NCBI RefSeq assembly: GCF_015352985.1
Contig: NZ_JACYXF010000020.1
Location: forward strand, 34,707 to 98,706
Direction of reading: 5' to 3'
Source: Noviherbaspirillum malthae
GTDB lineage: Bacteria; Pseudomonadota; Gammaproteobacteria; Burkholderiales; Burkholderiaceae_D
DNA: 64,000 nucleotides
Numbering within the stretch: position 1 is the stretch's first letter; each line of letters begins with the position of its first letter. A program made the position numbers and the translations under genes. This document shows, piece by piece, positions 29,856 to 37,663 of this stretch. A model generated the notes under the pieces. That model did no database searches. It had not been told where the DNA came from and saw only the letters and a list, made by a program, of their open reading frames with translations.

Positions 29856-30184
29856 GGGTCCTTCTCCCCGAAAATGTGGTTTATTGCGTGAACGCACCAC
29901 TTACTTGGGTGTCGAAGCAGCGAAACGCGATGTAAGCTTTTGAAAAAAACGTTTAAAAACCAGTATTTAGGTGATAAACATCCAACCTTACATTAAATCC
30001 TAGCAATAAGGATTGCGAGGTGTAAAGTAATTTCCATGGAGTAACACTCTTTTCCGTTGCCATTTGCCCACTCCACGGGCACTCAGGATAACATTTCCTG
30101 AAACAAACAGTTGAAATTTTACTAATATCCGTTCCGGTTGCCCACGGCTATAATCAGACGGTCCACTTTTGTCTCTTTTTTCGC
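29856..30184. other. Divergent control region, pilM / mrcA
   Basis: 329 bases, AT-rich compared with the surroundings, holding promoters for pilMNOPQ and mrcA. A perfect TATAAT (30149-30154) lies 30 bases before the mrcA start but lacks a clear -35 box. A TGCGTGAACGCA palindrome lies at about 29886-29897, upstream of pilM. No gene is supported here. Confidence 0.5.
30149..30154 (+). promoter_or_regulatory. Candidate -10 element of mrcA
   Basis: Perfect TATAAT 30 bases before the ATG. The sequence 17 bases upstream (TATCCG) is a poor -35, so activity may need an activator or a different spacing. Confidence 0.4.
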
Positions 30185-32533
30185 ATGTCCCGACCAAATG
30201 CCGCAGGCAGCCCCTCCAACGTGCCGCCCAAGGGCAACAACTCTTTCCTTCTCCGCCTGACGCTCAAGCTGTTCGCAGGCATGCTCGGCCTGTTGGTGGT
30301 CGGTGTACTGATTCTCGGCTTCGCATTGTCGATGGCGTATCCGAATCTGCCCTCGCTGGAGGCGATCACGGATTACCGTCCGAAGATCCCGCTGCGCATC
30401 TTCTCGGCCGACAATGTGCTGATCGGCGAATTCGGCGAGGAGCGCCGCTCGCTGGTGCGCATCAACGACGTGCCGGACATCATGAAGAAGGCGGTGCTGG
30501 CCATCGAGGACGACCGCTTCTTCGATCATGGCGGCGTCGACTACGTCGGCATCGCACGCGCAGCGCTGCACAACCTGACCAGCAATTCCCGCCAGGGCGC
30601 CTCGACCATCACGCAGCAGGTGGCCCGCAACTTCTTCCTGTCGAGCGAGCAGACCTTCAAGCGCAAGCTCTATGAAGTGCTGCTGGCGTGGAAGATCGAG
30701 CAGAACCTGACCAAGGACCAGATCCTCGAGATCTACATGAACCAGATCTATCTGGGTCAGCGCGCCTACGGCTTCTCCGCGGCTGCGCAAATCTATTACG
30801 GCAAGAAGCTGTCCGACATCACGGTGGCCGAAGCCGCCATGCTGGCCGGCCTGCCGAAGGCACCCTCGGCCTACAACCCCGTCGCCAATCCGAAGCGCGC
30901 CCGCATCCGCCAGCAGTACATTCTGCAGCGCATGCTGCAGCTCGGCTATATCTCGCAGGACGATTACGAAACCGCCAAGGACCAGGTCCTGAAAGTAAAG
31001 ACCTCCAGCAGCGAGTTCGGCATCCACGCCGAATACGTGGCCGAAATGACCCGCCAGCTGGTGTACGAGCAGTTCAAGGAAGAGACCTATACCCGCGGCC
31101 TGAACGTCTACACCACCATCACCAAGGCCGACCAGGATGCCGCCTATCTGGCCCTGCGCCGCGGCGTGATGGATTATGAAAAGCGGCATGGCTACCGCGG
31201 GCCGGAGGGCTACATGGAAATTCCCGCCGCCAAGGACGAGGCGGAGGACGCGATCGAAGTCGAGCTCGCGGAGCATCCGGACAGCGACGACATCGTCGCC
31301 GCAGCCGTGCTGGAAGCGTCGCCGAAGCTGGTCAAGGCCATGCTCTCCTCCGGCGAGGAAATCGAAATCACAGGGCCGGGACTGAGCTTTGCCACCCACC
31401 TGCTGAGCGACAAGGCGCCGCCCAACAAGCGCGTCAAGCGCGGCGCCATCATCCGGGTGACCCAGGAAAACAAGGTGTGGAGCATCACCCAGATGCCGGA
31501 GGTCGAGTCCGCCTTCGTCGCGGCCAATACCGAGGACGGCGCCATCCGCGCCCTGATCGGCGGCTTCGACTTCAACCGCAACAAGTTCAATCACGTGACG
31601 CAGGCATGGCGCCAGCCGGGTTCGTCGTTCAAGCCCTTCATCTATTCGGCATCGCTGGAGAAAGGCCTGTCGCCGGCTACGATGATCAACGACGCGCCCA
31701 TCGTGTTCGACGCCGGCCAGACCGGCGGGCAGGCCTGGGAGCCGAAGAACTACGACGGCAAGTATGAAGGCCCGATGACCATGCGCAAGGGCCTGACGAA
31801 ATCGAAGAACATGATTTCGATCCGCATCCTTCACAAGATCGGCGCGAAGTACGGCCAGGAGTATGCAACCCGTTTCGGTTTCGAAGCCGAGAAGAACCCG
31901 CCCTACCTGACGCTGGCGCTGGGCGCGGGCGCGGTGACGCCCCTGCAGATGGCGGGCGCCTATGCGGTATTCGCCAACGGCGGGTACAGGGTCAGCCCCT
32001 ACATCATCTCGCGCATCACCGACAGCAGCGGACGCATCCTGTCGCAGGTCAATCCCGAGCGTGCGGGCGACGAGGCGAACCGGGTGATCGACGAGCGCAA
32101 TGCCTTCCTGATGGACAGCATGCTCAAGGATGTCGTCAAGTCCGGCACCGCCACGCGCGCACTGACCCTGAAGCGGCCGGACATCGCCGGCAAGACCGGC
32201 ACCACCAACGATTCCTTCGATGCCTGGTTCGCCGGCTATCAGACCAAGCTCGTCGGCGTGGCCTGGATCGGTTTCGACCAGCCGAAAAACCTCGGCAACA
32301 AGGAAACCGGCGGCGGCCTGGCGCTGCCGATCTGGATCAGCTACATGCAGAAGGCGCTCAAGGATGCGCCGGTGGAAGAAAAGGCAATGCCGGAGGGCGT
32401 GATCCAGGTGGCCAACGACTACTACTATGCGGAGAATCCGCCCGGGATGGGCGTGCGCAGCCTCGGCCTGAGCGACAAGCCGGCGGATGAAGAGGAAAAA
32501 CCCAAGGATGAAGTGAAGAACGAACTGTTCTGA
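30185..32533 (+). CDS. mrcA: Penicillin-binding protein 1A
   Basis: 782 residues. A short cytoplasmic tail and one membrane segment (about 28-50) precede a GT51 glycosyltransferase domain with EDDRFFDHGGVD (catalytic Glu) and GASTITQQVARN. A transpeptidase domain follows, with SSFKP (catalytic Ser), SKN and KTGTTN. It polymerises and crosslinks peptidoglycan in the periplasm. It diverges from the pilMNOPQ operon, the usual layout in proteobacteria. Confidence 0.97.
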   Translation: MSRPNAAGSPSNVPPKGNNSFLLRLTLKLFAGMLGLLVVGVLILGFALSMAYPNLPSLEAITDYRPKIPLRIFSADNVLIGEFGEERRSLVRINDVPDIMKKAVLAIEDDRFFDHGGVDYVGIARAALHNLTSNSRQGASTITQQVARNFFLSSEQTFKRKLYEVLLAWKIEQNLTKDQILEIYMNQIYLGQRAYGFSAAAQIYYGKKLSDITVAEAAMLAGLPKAPSAYNPVANPKRARIRQQYILQRMLQLGYISQDDYETAKDQVLKVKTSSSEFGIHAEYVAEMTRQLVYEQFKEETYTRGLNVYTTITKADQDAAYLALRRGVMDYEKRHGYRGPEGYMEIPAAKDEAEDAIEVELAEHPDSDDIVAAAVLEASPKLVKAMLSSGEEIEITGPGLSFATHLLSDKAPPNKRVKRGAIIRVTQENKVWSITQMPEVESAFVAANTEDGAIRALIGGFDFNRNKFNHVTQAWRQPGSSFKPFIYSASLEKGLSPATMINDAPIVFDAGQTGGQAWEPKNYDGKYEGPMTMRKGLTKSKNMISIRILHKIGAKYGQEYATRFGFEAEKNPPYLTLALGAGAVTPLQMAGAYAVFANGGYRVSPYIISRITDSSGRILSQVNPERAGDEANRVIDERNAFLMDSMLKDVVKSGTATRALTLKRPDIAGKTGTTNDSFDAWFAGYQTKLVGVAWIGFDQPKNLGNKETGGGLALPIWISYMQKALKDAPVEEKAMPEGVIQVANDYYYAENPPGMGVRSLGLSDKPADEEEKPKDEVKNELF

Positions 32534-32584
32534 CCGATTCGGAACCGGTTTATCAAACCAGGCCCGTTTCGGGTTCAGCTGCAA

Positions 32585-32613
32585 AAAAGCCGAAGCATTG
32601 CGCTTCGGCTTTT
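32585..32613. terminator. Bidirectional terminator between mrcA and cyaY
   Basis: Twelve-base arms (AAAAGCCGAAGC / GCTTCGGCTTTT) with a 5-base loop and T-runs on both strands. It serves mrcA (plus) and cyaY (minus). Confidence 0.9.
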
Positions 32614-32687
32614 TCATTTGCGTTGCCGTGCACGGTCTCACGCATTCTCTGAAGGCGCCATGCGCCTGGCTGCGCTCAGCTCGGTGT

Positions 32688-33017
32688 TCAGCCCAGCTGC
32701 AGCGGCAGGCCGCTCTGATCGCTGGCAATGGCGGACAAGGCCTCGAACAATTCCGTCTTGTCGCGCGTATTGATCCACTTGCCGTCTTCATAACGGTAGT
32801 GGAAGCCGCCGGATCTCGCCGCCACCCAGATTTCATGCATTGCTGCCTGGCTGTTGACGATCACCTTCGATCCATTGTCGACGAACTCGATCTCGAGCAC
32901 ATTGCCGCTGCGGCTGCATTCGATGTCGAGATCGGTGTCGTTCACGGCGTTTTCGAATGCGGTCTCGATACGCGCCAGCGTCCGTTCGGCCAATGCCAGG
33001 AATTCGGTTTCTGTCAT
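32688..33017 (-). CDS. cyaY: Frataxin-like iron donor CyaY
   Basis: 109 residues from the ATG at 33017, with GGAG ten bases upstream. The start MTETEFLALAERTLARIETAFE is the acidic first helix of frataxins, and the beta sheet follows (LEIEFVDNGSKVIVNSQAAMHEIWVAARSGGFHY). It binds iron and regulates Fe-S cluster assembly. It diverges from lptM with only 40 bases between the two starts. Confidence 0.94.
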   Translation of the reverse strand: MTETEFLALAERTLARIETAFENAVNDTDLDIECSRSGNVLEIEFVDNGSKVIVNSQAAMHEIWVAARSGGFHYRYEDGKWINTRDKTELFEALSAIASDQSGLPLQLG

Positions 33018-33057
33018 GCTACACTCCAATGAATTTTCCCAAATCGTGATTCTAATC

Positions 33058-33219
33058 GTGAAGTCCGCCTCCCATTTCATCCTGATCGCCGCGCTGGCCA
33101 GCGTTGTGGCCGCCTGCGGTCAGAAAGGGCCGCTGTATCTGCCCGGCAAACCGGCACAGCCCGTGCCTGTTCCGCCGCCGCCGCAGACCGTCCCGGTCAT
33201 GCCCTCCACATCCCAGTAA
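33058..33219 (+). CDS. lptM: LPS translocon maturation lipoprotein LptM (YifL-like)
   Basis: 53 residues from a GTG start at 33058. A signal sequence ends in a lipobox with Cys20 (VVAACGQKGPLYLPG). The CGxKGPLYxP motif right after the lipid-modified Cys is the hallmark of LptM/YifL, a lipoprotein that helps oxidative maturation of LptD. A Pro-rich tail follows. It lies 12 bases before lysA, the usual neighbour. The GTG has no strong ribosome site, so the start is slightly uncertain. Confidence 0.88.
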   Translation: MKSASHFILIAALASVVAACGQKGPLYLPGKPAQPVPVPPPPQTVPVMPSTSQ

Positions 33220-33231
33220 GCCGTATCCGCC

Positions 33232-34515
33232 ATGTCCCACTTTGCCTACAAGAACGGCGTGCTGCACGCCGAAAACACCCCGCTGACCGCCATCGCAGAA
33301 CAGTTCGGCAGCCCGACCTACGTGTATTCCAAGGCTGCGCTGGTCGAAAATTTCTCGGCCTATTCGCAAGCCTGCAAGGCCAACGGCCGCGACGAATCGA
33401 CAGCGCTTGTCTGCTACTCGGTGAAGTCGAATTCCAACCTGGCGGTACTGAATCTGCTCAGCCGCATGGGTTCCGGCTTCGACATCGTGTCCGGCGGCGA
33501 ACTGCTGCGCGTGATCGCCGCCGGCGGCGATCCGCGCAAGGTCATCTTCTCCGGCGTGGGCAAGACGCATGAGGAAATGCGGCTGGCACTGTCGCACGAC
33601 ATCCTGTGCTTCAACGTGGAATCCGCCGCGGAGCTGCAGCGTCTCAACGACGTCGCCGGCGAAGCAGGCAAACAGGCGCCGGTCTCCCTGCGCGTCAATC
33701 CGAACGTCGATGCCAAGACCCATCCCTACATTTCGACGGGACTGAAGGAAAACAAGTTCGGCATCGCCTATGACGAGGCGCTGGAGACTTACCGCAAGGC
33801 GGCCAGCCTGCCGCATATCCGCGTGGTCGGCATCGACTGCCATATCGGCTCGCAGCTGCTGGACGACGCCCCGCTGCTGGAAGCCTTCGACCGGCTGACC
33901 GAGCTGGTCGACCGGATGAGCGAGGAAGGCATCCATGTGCATCACCTCGACATCGGCGGCGGCATCGGCATCAACTACAACAATGACCAGCCGGTGGCTG
34001 TCGGCGATTACCTGACCCGCCTCTTCCGCAAGGTCGATCAGTGGCGCCAGCGCCGCTACCAGGGCGCGCCCATCCAGGTGCTGTTCGAACCGGGCCGCTC
34101 CATCGTCGGCAATGCCGGCGTGCTGCTGACGCAGGTGGAATACCTGAAGCACGGCGAAGCGAAGAATTTCGCCATCGTCAATGCGGCGATGAACGATTTG
34201 ATGCGCCCCGCGATGTACGAGGCATGGCATGGCGTGCAGGCGGTGACCCAGCGCGCCGCCGCCGCCAGGACCTATGACGTGGTGGGTCCGGTCTGCGAAT
34301 CCGGCGACTGGCTGGCGCGCGAGCGCGACCTGGCCATCGAGCAGGGCGACCTGCTGGCGATCATGTCGGCCGGCGCCTATGGCATGACGATGTCATCCAA
34401 TTACAATACCCGCGGCCGCGCCGCCGAAGTAATGGTCGACGGCGACAAGCTGCACCTGATCCGCAAGCGCGAAGCCGCGAGCGAGCTGTTCACGCTTGAA
34501 TCCGTGCTGCCGTAA
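33232..34515 (+). CDS. lysA: Diaminopimelate decarboxylase
   Basis: 427 residues. The PLP lysine is in CYSVKSNSNLAVL (near residue 66). Further family blocks are HIGSQL, DIGGGIGI, EPGRSIVGNAG and CESGDWLA (active-site Cys from the partner subunit). It makes lysine from meso-diaminopimelate in the cytoplasm. It probably shares a transcript with lptM. Confidence 0.97.
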   Translation: MSHFAYKNGVLHAENTPLTAIAEQFGSPTYVYSKAALVENFSAYSQACKANGRDESTALVCYSVKSNSNLAVLNLLSRMGSGFDIVSGGELLRVIAAGGDPRKVIFSGVGKTHEEMRLALSHDILCFNVESAAELQRLNDVAGEAGKQAPVSLRVNPNVDAKTHPYISTGLKENKFGIAYDEALETYRKAASLPHIRVVGIDCHIGSQLLDDAPLLEAFDRLTELVDRMSEEGIHVHHLDIGGGIGINYNNDQPVAVGDYLTRLFRKVDQWRQRRYQGAPIQVLFEPGRSIVGNAGVLLTQVEYLKHGEAKNFAIVNAAMNDLMRPAMYEAWHGVQAVTQRAAAARTYDVVGPVCESGDWLARERDLAIEQGDLLAIMSAGAYGMTMSSNYNTRGRAAEVMVDGDKLHLIRKREAASELFTLESVLP

Positions 34516-34546
34516 GCATCAGGCAGACAGCAGTCACAATGAGCAG

Positions 34547-35194
34547 TCAAATCGGCGCCGGCTTAGTCCGGCGCTTTTGCATTCTGGGCTTGAGCACGTT
34601 CCAGTACACCCGTGTCAGCAGCAGCACGCCCATGATGGCGCCGAACAGGATGGGCTGCTCGAAATCGTTCTTCCCTGCCTTCATCCACCAGTAATGCAAA
34701 ATGCCGAGCGGGCCGATCAGGTAGATCAGGCGGTGCAGCCATTGCCAGCGCTTGCCGCCGAGCCTGCGGATCATGCCATTGGTGCTGGTCGCCGCGAGCG
34801 GAATCAGCAGCACGAAGGCAATGAAGCCGACCAGGATGAACGGCCGTTTCACCACATCCTTGAGCATTTCATCGATCTCGAAGAAATGATCGAACCACAG
34901 GAAGGTGGTGAAATGAAGGACGGCGTAGAAGAAGGCGAACAGGCCGAGCATGCGCCGCAGCTTGATCAGCCAGTTCCAGTTGCTGATGCGGCGCAGCGGC
35001 GTGACGGCCAGCGTCAGGCACAGGAAATACAGCGTCCAGTCGCCGGTGCTGCGGGTGATGAACTCGATCGGATTGGCGCCGAGGCGGTCGGTGAAACCAT
35101 AGGCCACCAGGCGCGCAAGGGGCAGTAGCGATGCAAGGAATACGATGCGCTTGATGAGCGTGATCTGCCGGGAATCGGGATTGAACATGGCCAA
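34547..35194 (-). CDS. msrQ: Heme-binding subunit MsrQ of the periplasmic Met-sulfoxide reductase
   Basis: 215 residues with about six membrane segments and conserved His residues in the helices (LHFTTFLWFDHF, LHRLIYLIGPLGILHYWW), as in the ferric-reductase-like MsrQ family. It passes quinol or flavin electrons to MsrP. It lies 93 bases after msrP, its normal partner. Confidence 0.93.
   Translation of the reverse strand: MAMFNPDSRQITLIKRIVFLASLLPLARLVAYGFTDRLGANPIEFITRSTGDWTLYFLCLTLAVTPLRRISNWNWLIKLRRMLGLFAFFYAVLHFTTFLWFDHFFEIDEMLKDVVKRPFILVGFIAFVLLIPLAATSTNGMIRRLGGKRWQWLHRLIYLIGPLGILHYWWMKAGKNDFEQPILFGAIMGVLLLTRVYWNVLKPRMQKRRTKPAPI
34555..34578 (+). terminator. Terminator of lysA inside the 3' end of msrQ
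   Basis: Seven-base arms GCGCCGG / CCGGCGC with a 6-base loop and four T on the plus strand. It lies 40 bases after the lysA stop, within the last codons of the convergent msrQ gene. Confidence 0.6.
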
Positions 35195-35287
35195 AGTCTC
35201 CTTGCGGCGGGAGAATCGCCGCCGCGTTCGGATGGGGCTTGCAAGTCGGGAATGCGCATGCGCGTCGGCATGCGCATGTCATGCCTC

Positions 35288-36268
35288 TCAGTAGAACTTC
35301 TTGAGATCCATGCCCGTGTAGAGGGAAGCAACGTCGCTGTAACCGTTGAACATCAGGGTCTTGCGCTTGCGGGACAGGAAGCCGTCTTCGCCGATGCGGC
35401 GCTCGCTTCCCTGTGACCAGCGCGGATGGTCGACGTCGGGATTGACGTTGGAATAAAAGCCGTACTCCTGCGGCGCGGAGAGATTCCAGGCGGTCTTCGG
35501 CTGGTCCTTGGTAAAGCGGATCTTGACGATCGACTTGGCTGACTTGAAGCCGTACTTCCAGGGCACCACGATGCGTACCGGTGCGCCGTTCTGGTTGGGC
35601 AGCACTTCGCCGTACATGCCCAGCGTCAGCAGCGTCAGAGGATGGTTCGCCTCGTCCAGCCGCAGACCTTCGACATACGGCCATTCCAGTACCGGGCTGC
35701 GCAGGCCGGGCATCTGCTTCTTGTCGGCCAGCGTGATGAATTCCACGTATTTCGCATTGCCGGTCGGCTCGACCTTCTTGATGAGTTCCGACAGGGAATA
35801 GCCAACCCAGGGAATCACCATCGACCAGCCTTCGACGCAGCGCAGCCGGTAGATCCTCTCCTCCAGCGGCGCCAGCTTGAGCAGGCCGTCCAGGTCGACC
35901 GTCATCGGCTTCTTGACCTCGCCTTCGATGGCGACGGTCCAGGGGCGTGTTTTCAGCGTGCCGGCATTCGATGCCGGGTCGGACTTGTCGGTGCCGAATT
36001 CGTAGAAATTGTTGTAGGTCGTCGCGTCCTTGTAGGACGTCGGCTTGTCCATGATGACGAAAGCCGGATTGGGTTTGGCAGCCAGTTTCTGCGCGCCGGG
36101 AGCCTGGGCAAACGCTTTGCGCATGGCCATTTCGGCGAGGGCGCCGCCGGCGATGCTACCGACGGCAAGCTGCTTGATGAAGCTGCGCCGCGATTCGAAC
36201 ACCGAACGCGGCGTGATTTCGGAGCCGAATGGAATATCGATGCCGTTCGGACTGCGTTTGATCAACAT
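35288..36268 (-). CDS. msrP: Periplasmic protein-methionine-sulfoxide reductase, catalytic subunit MsrP
   Basis: 326 residues. The Tat signal has the twin arginine in ESRRSFIKQLAVGS. The molybdopterin domain carries the Mo-ligand Cys in YRLRCVEGWSMVIPW. It repairs oxidised methionines in periplasmic proteins with electrons from MsrQ. GGAG lies a few bases before the start. Confidence 0.95.
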   Translation of the reverse strand: MLIKRSPNGIDIPFGSEITPRSVFESRRSFIKQLAVGSIAGGALAEMAMRKAFAQAPGAQKLAAKPNPAFVIMDKPTSYKDATTYNNFYEFGTDKSDPASNAGTLKTRPWTVAIEGEVKKPMTVDLDGLLKLAPLEERIYRLRCVEGWSMVIPWVGYSLSELIKKVEPTGNAKYVEFITLADKKQMPGLRSPVLEWPYVEGLRLDEANHPLTLLTLGMYGEVLPNQNGAPVRIVVPWKYGFKSAKSIVKIRFTKDQPKTAWNLSAPQEYGFYSNVNPDVDHPRWSQGSERRIGEDGFLSRKRKTLMFNGYSDVASLYTGMDLKKFY

Positions 36269-36376
36269 GATTGCTCCGTAGGAATGAAATTGTTGGTCTT
36301 GATGCTGTCTTTGTCTACTGAGACAAACAGAACCTTACAACAATTTCACTGGCTTCCTGGAAGCATCGCTTTTTTC

Positions 36377-37579
36377 TTACAGCGCTCCGTAGGAATGCAG
36401 CCCGGACAGGAACATGTTGACGCCGAGGAAGGCGAAGGTGGTAATCAGAAGGCCCACCAATGACCACCATGCCGCGACCTGTCCGCGCAGGCCCTTCATC
36501 AGGCGCATGTGCAGCCATGCCGCATAGTTGAGCCAGACGATCAGCGCCCAGGTTTCCTTAGGATCCCATGACCAGTAGCCGCCCCAGGCTTCGGCCGCCC
36601 ACAGGGCGCCGAGGATGGTCGCGATCGTGAAGAAAGCAAAGCCGACGGCAATCGCCTTGTACATGACGTCGTCCAGCACTTCGAGCGCCGGGAGCCGGTC
36701 GGCAAAGATGCCTTTCGTCTTGAGCAGATAGGCCACCGCCACCATCGCCGCCAGCGCAAACGTGCCGTAGCCGATGAAGTTGGCCGGGACGTGGATTTTC
36801 ATCCACCAGCTCTGGAGCGCGGGAACGAGCGGCTGGATTTCCGACGCCTCGCGGCTGATGGTGTACCACAGCAGGAAACCGACCGCCGCCGAGATGACCA
36901 GAAGGACGAATGCGCCGAGCTGCCTGGTCGCATAATGCTCCTCGTAATACAGGTAGAACAAGGCCGTGATCAGGCAGAACAGGACGAAGACTTCATAGAG
37001 GTTGGAAATCGGAATGTGGCCGATGTCGGCACCGATGAGGTAAGACTCGTACCAGCGCACCAGCATGCCGGTAAAGCCGAGAACCACCGCCGCCCAGCAC
37101 AGCTTGCTGCCCACCGCGCCGCCGAAATCCGCGCGGGCCAGCAGGCCGCCCCAGTAGAACAGGGTGGACAGGAAGAACAGCGTGCTCATCCACAGGATTG
37201 CGGACTGGCTCGAGAGCGCGTATTTCAGGAAGAACTTGCCGTTGGCCGCTTCGAGCGATCCACCGTACAGGGAAATCGCGAACAGCGAGAGGACGGCCAG
37301 GACCGCCATCAGCCAGCGAACCTGTTTCCATTGCCAGCCAAGCCATGTGAAGACGGGCGCCGAGAGCAGCAGGATCGCTTTCTCGTACACATCCATGTAA
37401 CCGGCAAAGCGATTGAATGCGAACAGCGCGCCGGCCAGCAGCAGTGCGGCATAGCCCCAGTCGACGATGCTTAGCCGCCGGAAGTAGCCTGGCGGCGGCG
37501 TGTAGATTTGTGTTTGTGTCAGATCCATTGCTCTCTCCGTAGTGCTGGTCATGCCGGACGCCATCATGACAGCACGCAA
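36377..37579 (-). CDS. ccsB: System II cytochrome c maturation protein CcsB (CcsA/ResC family)
   Basis: 400 residues from the first ATG (37579); the ATG at 37528 (MDLTQTQIYTPPPGYF) is a plausible shorter start. There are several membrane helices and the tryptophan-rich heme-handling WWD motif WGGYWSWDPKETWALI near residue 315. With ResB it carries heme out and attaches it to apocytochromes c. It lies downstream of resB on the same strand. Confidence 0.94.
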   Translation of the reverse strand: MRAVMMASGMTSTTERAMDLTQTQIYTPPPGYFRRLSIVDWGYAALLLAGALFAFNRFAGYMDVYEKAILLLSAPVFTWLGWQWKQVRWLMAVLAVLSLFAISLYGGSLEAANGKFFLKYALSSQSAILWMSTLFFLSTLFYWGGLLARADFGGAVGSKLCWAAVVLGFTGMLVRWYESYLIGADIGHIPISNLYEVFVLFCLITALFYLYYEEHYATRQLGAFVLLVISAAVGFLLWYTISREASEIQPLVPALQSWWMKIHVPANFIGYGTFALAAMVAVAYLLKTKGIFADRLPALEVLDDVMYKAIAVGFAFFTIATILGALWAAEAWGGYWSWDPKETWALIVWLNYAAWLHMRLMKGLRGQVAAWWSLVGLLITTFAFLGVNMFLSGLHSYGAL

Positions 37580-37663
37580 TCAAACTGCATGCCGGCGGTA
37601 ATGCAGAGGAAGCGTCCGCTTCGCATGCCTTGTCTCTCTTGTGTCGCTTGTTTCGATGCTAGC

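Noticed and set aside
30122..32836. 904-codon open frame antisense to mrcA
   Set aside because: Shadow of the mrcA frame; no recognisable domain and it covers intergenic signals at both ends.
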